Source of the DNA: Halopiger djelfimassiliensis
GTDB lineage: Archaea; Halobacteriota; Halobacteria; Halobacteriales; Natrialbaceae
DNA: 64,000 nucleotides
Reading direction: 5' to 3'
NCBI RefSeq assembly: GCF_000455365.1
Contig: NZ_HG315686.1
Span: forward strand, 815,888-879,887
Shown: piece by piece, positions 31,806 through 39,504 of the stretch
Numbering within the stretch: the stretch's first letter is position 1
Layout of the letters: each line of letters opens with the position of its first letter
Position numbers and translations under genes: made by a program
Notes under the pieces: model-generated
Told to the model about the DNA's origin: nothing
The model's input: the letters and a program-made list of their open reading frames with translations, nothing else
The model's database searches: none

Positions 31806-32534
31806 ATGATCTCCCTCGCGCTTTCGGTCCGACAGTGTGACTGCCCGTTGAGCGCGGCCAGTGGAGCCCACGACGTGGCGTTCGTCACCCCACACTGGCA
31901 CTACCACCACGACCGGTCGCGGCTCGAGCTTCGCGTACTCGCGGAGGGCAGCGATCGAACCGAAGTCGAACGCGGGCTGGACGTGCTCCGGACCCACGAG
32001 GAGACGAAATCGTTCGAACTCCTCGCCAAACAAGGGCACGCGGCGCGGGCGCGTCTAACGATGGGAACGACGAACATGATGGGGGCAGTGGTCGAACACG
32101 ACGGCTATCTCACCGGCCCCTTCGAGAACGTCGGCGGGAGCGAGCGCTGGGAGATCGGCTTCGACGACGAGGTCGCCGCCGAGGGCGCGCTGGCGGCCTT
32201 CGAGAGACACGACGACGAGTACGAGATCCGCGACCGGCGACGCGTCGACCCCGCGACGGTGCTCGAGGACGTCCGCGCCGACGTCGTCGGCACGACGGTA
32301 CTCGAGGGAGCGCGCCGACTGACCCGGACCGAACGCGAAACGATCCGCCGGGCCGTCGACGCGGGCTACTACGACGTTCCGCGGACGGCGACGCTCGGCG
32401 ACCTCGCAGCGGCGCTCGAGGTCTCGGACGCCGCCGTCTCGAAGACGCTGCGCCGGGCCGAGCGCAAACTGCTCGCACCGACGGTGACCGCCCTCGAGTC
32501 GACCGATCGACACGCTCGCACGACCGGCGAGTGA
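31806..32534 (+). CDS. Bat-type HTH regulator
   Basis: The 242-residue protein (ATG 31806) has an N-terminal ligand-type domain and a C-terminal HTH_10 of the bacterio-opsin activator family near residues 170-230: LTRTERETIRRAVDAGYYDV, then ATLGDLAAALEVSDAAVSKT and LRRAERKLL. Many haloarchaeal paralogues control energy, redox or light responses. Its C-terminal acidic tail ends 3 bases before the EamA gene, so both may be cotranscribed. Confidence 0.83.
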   Translation: MISLALSVRQCDCPLSAASGAHDVAFVTPHWHYHHDRSRLELRVLAEGSDRTEVERGLDVLRTHEETKSFELLAKQGHAARARLTMGTTNMMGAVVEHDGYLTGPFENVGGSERWEIGFDDEVAAEGALAAFERHDDEYEIRDRRRVDPATVLEDVRADVVGTTVLEGARRLTRTERETIRRAVDAGYYDVPRTATLGDLAAALEVSDAAVSKTLRRAERKLLAPTVTALESTDRHARTTGE

Positions 32535-32537
32535 TCT

Positions 32538-33551
32538 GTGAGCGACGGGGTTAACATCCTAACGAGAGCACCCATCCCCGGGAGCTTCGTAATCCAGCGT
32601 GTGATTCGAAACTGGAACCGTGACGTCTCGCTCTCGGGAACGATTCTATCGACCGTCTCGACGTATCTGTTCGCGCTGGCACCGCTCGCTGCGGCCGCCC
32701 TGTGGGGCGGCCTCTATGTCGTGAGCAAGTGGGGCTTCGACGCCGTGCCGCCGCTGACGCTTGCGTTTCTGCGGGTCGTCGTCGGCGCGGTCGCGCTGCT
32801 CGTCGTCGTCCAGTTGACGTATCCGGCACGGCAGTTTACGCGGCGCGATCTGTTCGGATTCACCGCGCTCGGGGCCGTCGTCGCCACGTCGCTTGCGACC
32901 CAGTTTCTCGGCACTGCGCTGACGACGGCGAGTCAGGGCTCGCTCATCACCGTTCTCACGCCGGTCTTTACGATCCTCTTCGGGGTGACGCTGCTCGGGG
33001 AGCGGCTCTCGATGCGGCTGCTCGTCGGCATGCTGGTCGCTATCGCCGGAACGATCGTCGTACTGACCGGCCAGTACGACCTCTCGGAACTGGCCGGCGC
33101 GGCGACGACGGGTGTCGTCATGCTCCTGCTGGCGAGCGCGACGTGGGCGCTGTACACCGTCTGGGGAAAACCCCTGATCGACCGGTACTCCGCCCTCGAG
33201 ACGGCGACGTACTCGTGTGTCGCCGCGGTTCCGATGCTCGCGGCGCTGGTGCCGCTCGAGGTCGCGGTCACCGACGCCTCGCTGCGGGCGATCGAACTGA
33301 CGCCGGCGCTGATCGTCGCGGTCCTGTATCTCGGGCTGCTCGGGACGGCCGCAGCGTGGTATCTCTGGTACAAGGGAATGGAGTACGTCGACGCCAGCGT
33401 CATCTCGGCGTTTTTCTTCAGCCAGCCCGTCGTCGGCGCGCTCTTCGGGGCGACGCTGCTCGGCGAATCGCTCGGGTCCCGGTTCGTTCTCGGCGGCGTC
33501 GTGATGGCCGTGGGTGTCTATCTGGTCTCGACGACGCGAACGGCCGCGTAG
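32538..33551 (+). CDS. EamA/DMT-family transporter
   Basis: The 337-residue product has ten membrane helices in two similar halves (LWGGLYVVSKWGFDAVPPLT in the first; ATWALYTVWGKPLIDRYSA and IISAFFFSQP-like VISAFFFSQPVVGALFGATL in the second), the EamA duplicate. Such proteins export or import amino acids, nucleotides or other metabolites; specificity is not visible. The start is GTG 32538 as no Met occurs before the first helix; the exact start is uncertain, since about 50 polar residues precede the first helix. Confidence 0.82.
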   Translation: MSDGVNILTRAPIPGSFVIQRVIRNWNRDVSLSGTILSTVSTYLFALAPLAAAALWGGLYVVSKWGFDAVPPLTLAFLRVVVGAVALLVVVQLTYPARQFTRRDLFGFTALGAVVATSLATQFLGTALTTASQGSLITVLTPVFTILFGVTLLGERLSMRLLVGMLVAIAGTIVVLTGQYDLSELAGAATTGVVMLLLASATWALYTVWGKPLIDRYSALETATYSCVAAVPMLAALVPLEVAVTDASLRAIELTPALIVAVLYLGLLGTAAAWYLWYKGMEYVDASVISAFFFSQPVVGALFGATLLGESLGSRFVLGGVVMAVGVYLVSTTRTAA

Positions 33552-33614
33552 CTGACCGTGAAAAATACCGTTTGGTAACAGTAAGATTTAGGGCAACTAT
33601 TGTGGAACGGTAGC

Positions 33615-34424
33615 ATGATGGCGCTGTTCAGATCCGTAGCCAGACTCGGTTTCGTCGTGCTCGTCCTCCTCAGCGGGTGTATTACGCTCGCTCCGCCGGC
33701 GATCGACAACGGCGTCGCTGCCGAGGCCGATCCCGATCCGGACGAGGTCTTCGACGGCGCGTTCGTTCACAGCGACGATCTCGAGGACGTCCACGGCAAC
33801 CAGACGACGATCGTATCGACTGAAAACGGGACACACACCGAAGTCGTTCGCGTTTCCGAACGCCCCTACGTCGATTTCCGCAGCGAAGTGCTCGAGTCGT
33901 CCGTTTCCGATCGCGTCGGTGAGCAGTACGTCTCCAACGCCTCGGCGTCGTGGTGGTACGACCCGAAATCGAACACCGCAAGCGTCTTCGAACCCGACGA
34001 CCCCTTCGACAACGAGGCGGTCCGCGACGCACGGGCCGACGAAGCCGACCGCCAACGCGACCTCTACGATCTCGAGTACCAGGGGACGGAGACTGTCGCC
34101 GGCCGTGAGGCACACGTTCTCTCTGCAACGGCCAAGAACGAATCCGTTGTCGACGAAATATCGCTGCTCGTTGGCGATACCGAGTTCGTCTACGCGCTCG
34201 AAACGGTCGATCCGTCCGAAGAACTCGACATCACCGAACAGACGATCTGGATCGATACGGAGTACAAGTATCCGCTGCAGGAAGAACTGGTCGTCAACGG
34301 AACGGACGACGACCAGTACGTGATGACCGAACGGTTCGAGACGATCGAGTTCAATACGGACCTGTCCGACGATCGGTTCGCGTTCGAGCCGCCGGAGAAC
34401 GCGACGGTCGAAGAGCTCAATTGA
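33615..34424 (+). CDS. LolA-like lipoprotein
   Basis: From ATG 33615 (MMALFRSVAR) the signal ends in the lipobox LLSGC. The 269-residue product has a mature part with an extended beta pattern (RPYVDFRSEVLES; EQYVSNASASWWYDP; TVAGREAHVLSATAK; TIWIDTEYKYPLQEELV; FNTDLSDDRFAFEPP) typical of LolA/LppX-like or DUF4367-type folds. Family members carry lipids or act in envelope sorting. In archaea the role is not established. Stand-alone gene. Confidence 0.72.
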   Translation: MMALFRSVARLGFVVLVLLSGCITLAPPAIDNGVAAEADPDPDEVFDGAFVHSDDLEDVHGNQTTIVSTENGTHTEVVRVSERPYVDFRSEVLESSVSDRVGEQYVSNASASWWYDPKSNTASVFEPDDPFDNEAVRDARADEADRQRDLYDLEYQGTETVAGREAHVLSATAKNESVVDEISLLVGDTEFVYALETVDPSEELDITEQTIWIDTEYKYPLQEELVVNGTDDDQYVMTERFETIEFNTDLSDDRFAFEPPENATVEELN

Positions 34425-34452
34425 TTGTGTCCGGCACGAAACGCGACGCCGG

Positions 34453-34850
34453 CTATTCGGCCGGCTGAACGACGCTCGAGGGGTTCTCGAACGCCAGTCC
34501 GCCCTCGAGCGTCCGGACCGGGTACGGGATGTCGATCCCCTCCTCGTCGAACCGTTGCTTGACCGTGGTGACGTACTCGCCTTTGATTCGGACGAAGTCC
34601 GCCCGCGAGGGGTCTTCGATCCAGAACCGCGACTGGAGACCGACGTCGGAGTCGTTGAGTTCCGTCACCCGGACCGACGGCGCAGGGTCGTCCATGATGT
34701 CGGGATGTCGTCCGGCTTCCTCGACGATGCTGTCGGTTGCTTGCTAGATGTCGTCGTCGCAGTAACGTGGCGGTACTGTAACCGAGTTGACTCGACTCGC
34801 GCCCCCCGTGAACGGCGCGACTCTCTCGCTGTTGAAAGGTAGTGGGACCA
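34453..34850 (-). pseudogene. Decayed MscS-type mechanosensitive channel, C-terminus only
   Basis: The minus-strand frame encodes the cytoplasmic end of an MscS channel: DSIVEEAGRHPDIMDDPAPS, SRFWIEDPSRADFVRIKGEY, then RFDEEGIDIPYPVRTLEGGL. A TAG (around 34744-34746) breaks the frame where Glu or similar is expected (VPPRYCDDDI-stop-QATDSIVEE). The membrane domain and pore helix are absent, as the region further upstream is occupied by the YhbY gene. An 80-residue ORF from ATG 34695 is all that could still be translated. Confidence 0.72.
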
Positions 34851-34865
34851 AACCGGGGACGGCGG

Positions 34866-35114
34866 TCATCGATGCACGACGGCCGTGTGGCCGCGCGTTT
34901 CGACGAGGTCGGCGTCGACGCGGTCCGCGAGGTCGGCCGCCTTCTCCTCGGTCGAACTCCCGGCGCGGGCGGCGCGCAAGAACTTCACCTTCACGAGGTC
35001 CCTGTTCGAGAGCTGATCGTCGAGTTCGTCGACGACCGATTCGATACCGCTCTTGCCGACCCAGACGGTGACGTCGAGGTCGTGTGCTTTCCGTTTGAGT
35101 TCCTGTTGATCCAT
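34866..35114 (-). CDS. YhbY/CRM-domain RNA-binding protein
   Basis: The 82-residue protein is a CRS1-YhbY domain: ELKRKAHDLDVTVWVGKSGI (the GKSG turn near residues 20-23), then LVKVKFLRAARAG and DLVETRGHTAVVHR. YhbY-like proteins bind ribosomal precursor RNA and act in ribosome assembly. It is followed downstream on the same strand by the decayed MscS, and upstream lies RNase P component 4 in the same orientation, a common archaeal RNA-processing pairing. Confidence 0.88.
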   Translation of the reverse strand: MDQQELKRKAHDLDVTVWVGKSGIESVVDELDDQLSNRDLVKVKFLRAARAGSSTEEKAADLADRVDADLVETRGHTAVVHR

Positions 35115-35183
35115 AACCCCGCCTAGGGGGGCGACCCGCTTGAATCTTCTCGAAACGAAACCGCTTCGAACGCAACGTGACGA

Positions 35184-35468
35184 TCAGTCCTCGTAGGGGT
35201 ATCTGGCGTGGTGACCACACTCACAGGTGACGACGACGTGGCCGTCCTGTAGCCTGACGCGGGCGTTATCACCCGGTCTGAGATACGCATCACAGGCGTC
35301 ACAGGTGAACCGCCGAAACGTCCGCGGAAGCGAAAGTCGGTTGCGCTCGGCGACGCGGCGCGCGAGTCGGACGTAGTAGCGGGCACGGTCGTCGTCGTCC
35401 GCCGTCGCCGCCGCTCGAGCGAGGTCGTGGAGGCGCTCGATCCGTTCGACGGCGATGTCCGCGGTCAT
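35184..35468 (-). CDS. rnp4: Ribonuclease P protein component 4 (Rpp21)
   Basis: The 94-residue protein has N-terminal helices (IERLHDLARAA; YYVRLARRVAERNRLSLP) and a zinc ribbon from CDAC and CECGHH (about residues 55-58 and 82-87), the Rpr2/Rpp21/SNM1 pattern. RARYYVRLARRVAERN and LPRTFRRFTCDAC are typical. It binds the RNase P RNA with component 1 to process tRNA 5' leaders. It lies 70 bases upstream of yhbY, probably in one operon. Confidence 0.9.
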   Translation of the reverse strand: MTADIAVERIERLHDLARAAATADDDDRARYYVRLARRVAERNRLSLPRTFRRFTCDACDAYLRPGDNARVRLQDGHVVVTCECGHHARYPYED

Positions 35469-35604
35469 GCGTCCGTGTTTCGTCGGTGCACCTATTGGTG
35501 TTGCGTTCCGCGCTGGAACGAGCCGCCCGGAGCGCGATCGCCGCCGCCGAACGGCGCTCGCGCGGGAGTACCGTTTTGAGGCCGGCCGGTGAGGATACTG
35601 GTTC

Positions 35605-36687
35605 GTGCGAGTCCTGAACTACCTCGAGTGCGGATCGCTGCTAGCACGCAGCGGGATCAGTACGGCCGCCGCTCAGCAACGGACGGCGCTGTCGCGGATC
35701 GCCGACGCAGCGTTCGCCGTCGATCTCGAGGTCGTGACCGATCCCTGGCGCGACCCACGGTGTGCGTTTCGGGGCGGCGCGGCCACCTGGCCGATCGTCG
35801 ACTACGACCTGGCTCACTGCAACGCGGTCGGTCCGGGTTCGATCGCGGTCGCACGACACGCGATCCGAACCGGACGGCCGCTGGTCTTGCACGCCCACGT
35901 TACCCGCGCGGACTTCCGCGACAGCTTCCGCGGATCGAACGCGATCTCGAGACCGCTCGGGCGGTATCTCCGCTGGTTCTACTCGCAGGCCGATCTCGTG
36001 TGCTGTCCCAGCCGAGCAACGAAGCGCCACCTCGAGAACGAGTCGGTCGACGCACCGATCGAACCGATCACGAACGGCGTCGACGTGGCGTCCCTGAAAG
36101 GGTACGAACGGCTCCGCGAGCCCTATCGGAGCCGGTACGGTATCGACGGCGACGACCCGGTCGTCTTCGCGGTCGGGAACGTCTTCGAACGGAAGGGCGT
36201 CTCGACGTTCTGCCGGCTTGCCCGGCAGCTTCCATACGAATTCGTCTGGTTCGGCCCGTACGATCGCGGGCCGCTGGCGAGTCAGGCTATCAGGAAGTGG
36301 ACACAGGAGCCGCCGGACAACGTGACGTTCACCGGATGGATCGACGACAAACGCGGGGCCTTCGGTGCCGGCGACGTGTTTTGTTTTCCGACCCGGGTCG
36401 AAAACCAGGGCATCGCCGTTCTCGAGGCGATGGCCTGTGGAAAGCCGGTCGTAATACGCGATATTCCCGTCTTCGAGGAGTTTTACACCGACGGGAAAGA
36501 CTGCCTGAAGTGTACGACGGACGCGGAGTTCCGGAACGCGATCGAGCGGCTCGCAGCCGATCCCGGCCTCCGGCGACGGCTGGGTCGAAACGCCCGCGAG
36601 ACCGCCGCCGAACACGATCTCGAGACGGTCGGCGAACGGTTACTCGAACTGTACCGACAGGTATCCGTTCGGAGTGTCGACGATTGA
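35605..36687 (+). CDS. Glycosyltransferase, GT4 family
   Basis: The 360-residue protein from GTG 35605 has a GT-B fold. The N-terminal domain has LECGSLLARSGISTAAAQQ and LVLHAHVTRADFRDSFRGSN; the C-terminal domain has VVFAVGNVFERKGVSTFCRL, VTFTGWIDDKRGAFGAGDVF and ENQGIAVLEAMACGKPVVIR, which is the E-x7-E-type donor-binding motif of GT4. It transfers a sugar from a nucleotide donor onto a glycan or lipid; specificity unknown. Monocistronic. Confidence 0.85.
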   Translation: MRVLNYLECGSLLARSGISTAAAQQRTALSRIADAAFAVDLEVVTDPWRDPRCAFRGGAATWPIVDYDLAHCNAVGPGSIAVARHAIRTGRPLVLHAHVTRADFRDSFRGSNAISRPLGRYLRWFYSQADLVCCPSRATKRHLENESVDAPIEPITNGVDVASLKGYERLREPYRSRYGIDGDDPVVFAVGNVFERKGVSTFCRLARQLPYEFVWFGPYDRGPLASQAIRKWTQEPPDNVTFTGWIDDKRGAFGAGDVFCFPTRVENQGIAVLEAMACGKPVVIRDIPVFEEFYTDGKDCLKCTTDAEFRNAIERLAADPGLRRRLGRNARETAAEHDLETVGERLLELYRQVSVRSVDD

Positions 36688-36751
36688 GCCGCTGAATCAA
36701 CGAATCCGTGATTGGAAAGATTCTTAATCATTCCATGCAACCGAATGTAGT

Positions 36752-36767
36752 ACGCAATACTGTTATA
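36752..36767 (+). promoter_or_regulatory. Shared promoter motif, copy 1
   Basis: ACGCAATACTGTTATA occurs here, ending 31 bases before the ATG at 36799, and again at 39457-39472 with nearly the same spacing to 39505. TTATA is the TATA element. The invariant ACGCAATACTG upstream of it looks like a BRE or activator site. Confidence 0.65.
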
Positions 36768-36798
36768 TACCAGAATAATAGGGGTGTCATAGAACGGA

Positions 36799-38568
36799 AT
36801 GAATCACGAACTCAGTAACCCTGACGACGGCGTCAGCCGACGGTCGGTGCTGGCTGCGACTGCAGCCGGGCTGGTCGGCTCGACGGGCGGTTGTATCGAC
36901 CGCGTCCAGAGCGTCGTCGATCAGGACGGAGACGATCAACTCTCGCTCTCTATCATGACCGTCCCCGCGGACGGCGACAGGGAGAGCGTCCAGATCGCCC
37001 GCCAGCTCGAGGCGAACCTCGAGGCGGTCGGTGTGGACGTCACGGTCTCGATGCGGTCTCGGTCCGAGTTTCTCGAGGCGGTACTGATCGAGCACGATTT
37101 CGACCTCTACGTCGGTCGCCATCCTGCCGATTTCGATCCCGACTTCCTCTACGAGGCCCTCCACTCGACGTACGCGAACGAGGCCGGCTGGCAGAACCCG
37201 TTCGGGTTTACCAGTATGGCGTTCGACTCGTCCCTCGAGACACAGCGCCGCGCGGACGGCCAGGAGCGAGCAACACACGTTGCATCGGTACTGAACGGAC
37301 TGGCACAGGAGAAGCCGTTTGAGCCGATCTGTATCCCATCGGAGTATCGAGTCGCCCGAACGGATCGGTTCGACGGCTGGGAGGACGACCATCTCGCGAC
37401 CCGACTGGGCTATCTCGGGCTCGAGTCGGGCGAAGGCGTCGACCGGCTTCACGCCCTCGTCACCGACGCTCGACCCTCCCAGAACGTCAATCCACTCTCG
37501 GCGACGATCAGGGAACGGGGGACCGTCATCGACGTCCTGTACGACTCGCTCGCGACCGTCGACGTAACGGACGACACGACGTCGCTTCGGCCCTGGCTCG
37601 CCGCCGACTGGGAGTGGAACGATTCGACGGCGACGGTAACCCTCCGCGAGGGCTGTCGGTTCCACGACGGCGAACCGGTCACCGCCGCCGACGTCGCGTT
37701 CACCTACCGCTTTCTCGCGGACACGACGCTCGGCCGTGGACCGGTCCCGTCACCGGCACCGCGATATCGCGGCCAGGTCGCGGCGATCGACGACATCGAG
37801 GTCGTCGACGACCGCCGGCTGACGGTCTCGGTAACGAGCGGCCAGGAGGTCGGCGAGCGGGCGTTTACCGTCCCGATCCTCCCCGAGCACGTCTGGCGGG
37901 AACGGGTCGAATCCCGCATCGGTCGACCGGACGAGTTCTCCCCGCCACAGGGGAAATGGGGTGTCGTCACCACGGACAACGTTCCACCCGTCGGGAGCGG
38001 CCCCTTCCAGTTTGCCGCCCGCACCGAGCGCGAACACATGACCCTCGAGCGCTTCGACGAGCACTTCACGCTCCGAGAGGACGTTTCCCTCCCCGAACCG
38101 ACCGTCGAGGAACTGCGGTTCGGCGTCGATCCGGGAACCGCGTCCTCGATCGAACGGGTCGCCGGCGGTGAGGCGGACGTCACGACGTCGATGCTCGAGA
38201 CGTACGCCCTCGAGGAGATCCCGGACGCGCCCGAAATCGAACGGCTGGAATCGCCGTCATGGACGTTCTATCACGTCGGCTTCAACACCCGGAAGACGCC
38301 GTTTAGCAACTCACACTTCCGGCGTGCGGTCGCCCGACTGCTCGACAAGGAGTGGCTGGTGGAGTCGGTGTTCCACGGTCACGCCACGCCGGTCACCGCG
38401 CCGGTCGCCGACGAGTGGGTACCCGACTCGCTCGTGTGGGACGGTGAGGATCCGGTTACGCCGTTTGTCGGCTCCGGCGGCGATCTCGACGTCGAAGCCG
38501 CCAGAGCCGCGTTCGAAGCGGCCGGCTTCCGGTACGACAGTGACGGACGGCTCTTGGGGCAGTACTGA
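36799..38568 (+). CDS. SBP_bac_5-type solute-binding lipoprotein, copy 1
   Basis: The 589-residue protein has a Tat signal (SRRSVLAATAAGLVGSTGGC, lipobox Cys near residue 34) and reads as an extracellular family 5 (oligopeptide/nickel) binding protein. Blocks include DRESVQIARQLEANLEAVGV, TVTLREGCRFHDGEPVTAAD (about 277-296, the classic start of the binding fold) and HFRRAVARLLDKEWLVESVF. No permease or ATPase gene lies near; the partner is instead a PAP2 protein overlapping at TGATG. The whole pair is duplicated at 39505-42239. Ligand unknown. Confidence 0.85.
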   Translation: MNHELSNPDDGVSRRSVLAATAAGLVGSTGGCIDRVQSVVDQDGDDQLSLSIMTVPADGDRESVQIARQLEANLEAVGVDVTVSMRSRSEFLEAVLIEHDFDLYVGRHPADFDPDFLYEALHSTYANEAGWQNPFGFTSMAFDSSLETQRRADGQERATHVASVLNGLAQEKPFEPICIPSEYRVARTDRFDGWEDDHLATRLGYLGLESGEGVDRLHALVTDARPSQNVNPLSATIRERGTVIDVLYDSLATVDVTDDTTSLRPWLAADWEWNDSTATVTLREGCRFHDGEPVTAADVAFTYRFLADTTLGRGPVPSPAPRYRGQVAAIDDIEVVDDRRLTVSVTSGQEVGERAFTVPILPEHVWRERVESRIGRPDEFSPPQGKWGVVTTDNVPPVGSGPFQFAARTEREHMTLERFDEHFTLREDVSLPEPTVEELRFGVDPGTASSIERVAGGEADVTTSMLETYALEEIPDAPEIERLESPSWTFYHVGFNTRKTPFSNSHFRRAVARLLDKEWLVESVFHGHATPVTAPVADEWVPDSLVWDGEDPVTPFVGSGGDLDVEAARAAFEAAGFRYDSDGRLLGQY

Positions 38569-39440
38569 TGTTCACCGAGGTATTACTGCGGGTCGTCACC
38601 GTCGTCGTCGGGCTCATGCTGCCGGTGGCGATTGCCGTCTTCGTCGGTCGGCAGCGACTCGCGACGGTGCGTTCCGAGTGGAAACACCGCCTTCGGGTCT
38701 GTGGGCCGACCATCGCCGTTTTGCTCGTCGTTTTGGCACTCAATCGGGTGATGCGCCAGATCGGTCCCGGACTCTCCAGAGATATCGGGATCCACATGAC
38801 GGAGGTATTCTACGACCTCGAAGGGGAGTTCGTTCTGATCTTCCAGACCATCCAGACGTCGGAAGTGACGTCGTATTTCACGTTTACGTACGTGTATGGC
38901 TACACGTTTTTGCTGCTCTTTCCGGTCGTCGCCTACTTCGCGCTGTCGGATACCGTCCCGTTTCGGCGACTCCTCGTCGCGTATTCGTTCAACTACGCGT
39001 TGGGGTTGGTGCTCTACATTTTCGTGATCGCGTACGGCCCACGGAACATGATGCCCGAGTTGGTCGGCGAGACGATGCTCTACGATACGAAACCGGAGTA
39101 TCAACACCTCACCCGACAGGTCAACCGCAACACCAACGTCTTCCCGTCGCTTCACACCTCGCTTTCGGCGACCGTCGCGACGTTTGCCTACATGACTCGC
39201 TCGGAGTATCCGAAATGGTTCCCCGTCGCGACCGCCCTCGCGGTCAGCGTCATCGTCTCGACGATGTATCTGGGAATCCACTGGGGGATCGACGTCGTCG
39301 CCGGTCTGCTTCTGGCCGCGGTCTCCGTCGCGCTCTCGATCAAACTCGTCGGTCGATGGTCGGTCTCGGCGGGCCTCGAGACGATCGGAGCCGTGCTCCG
39401 ACCACCCTCCGACGACCCGTCGACGACCGACCGGGAGTGA
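38568..39440 (+). CDS. PAP2-superfamily membrane phosphatase, copy 1
   Basis: The 290-residue membrane protein has about seven to eight helices. The PAP2 catalytic blocks are seen late in the sequence: RQVNRNTNVFPSLHTSLSAT (PSLH, C2 block, about 182-201) and STMYLGIHWGIDVVAGLL (C3 block, about 223-240). The C1 Lys-x6-Arg-Pro block is less clear; YDTKPEYQHLTRQ lies before C2. Inositol-phosphorylceramide synthase (AUR1)-like proteins share this look. It dephosphorylates or transfers phospholipid headgroups at the outer face (inference). Its start overlaps the binding-protein stop. Confidence 0.82.
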   Translation: MFTEVLLRVVTVVVGLMLPVAIAVFVGRQRLATVRSEWKHRLRVCGPTIAVLLVVLALNRVMRQIGPGLSRDIGIHMTEVFYDLEGEFVLIFQTIQTSEVTSYFTFTYVYGYTFLLLFPVVAYFALSDTVPFRRLLVAYSFNYALGLVLYIFVIAYGPRNMMPELVGETMLYDTKPEYQHLTRQVNRNTNVFPSLHTSLSATVATFAYMTRSEYPKWFPVATALAVSVIVSTMYLGIHWGIDVVAGLLLAAVSVALSIKLVGRWSVSAGLETIGAVLRPPSDDPSTTDRE

Positions 39441-39456
39441 CGACGCCGCGACGGCA

Positions 39457-39472
39457 ACGCAATACTGTTATA
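39457..39472 (+). promoter_or_regulatory. Shared promoter motif, copy 2
   Basis: The 16 bases ACGCAATACTGTTATA are identical to 36752-36767. The motif ends 32 bases before ATG 39505. Bases around it have diverged, so the motif itself is conserved. Confidence 0.65.
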
Positions 39473-39504
39473 CCACCGCCAGCGAACTGTGACAAACGAA
39501 CGAG

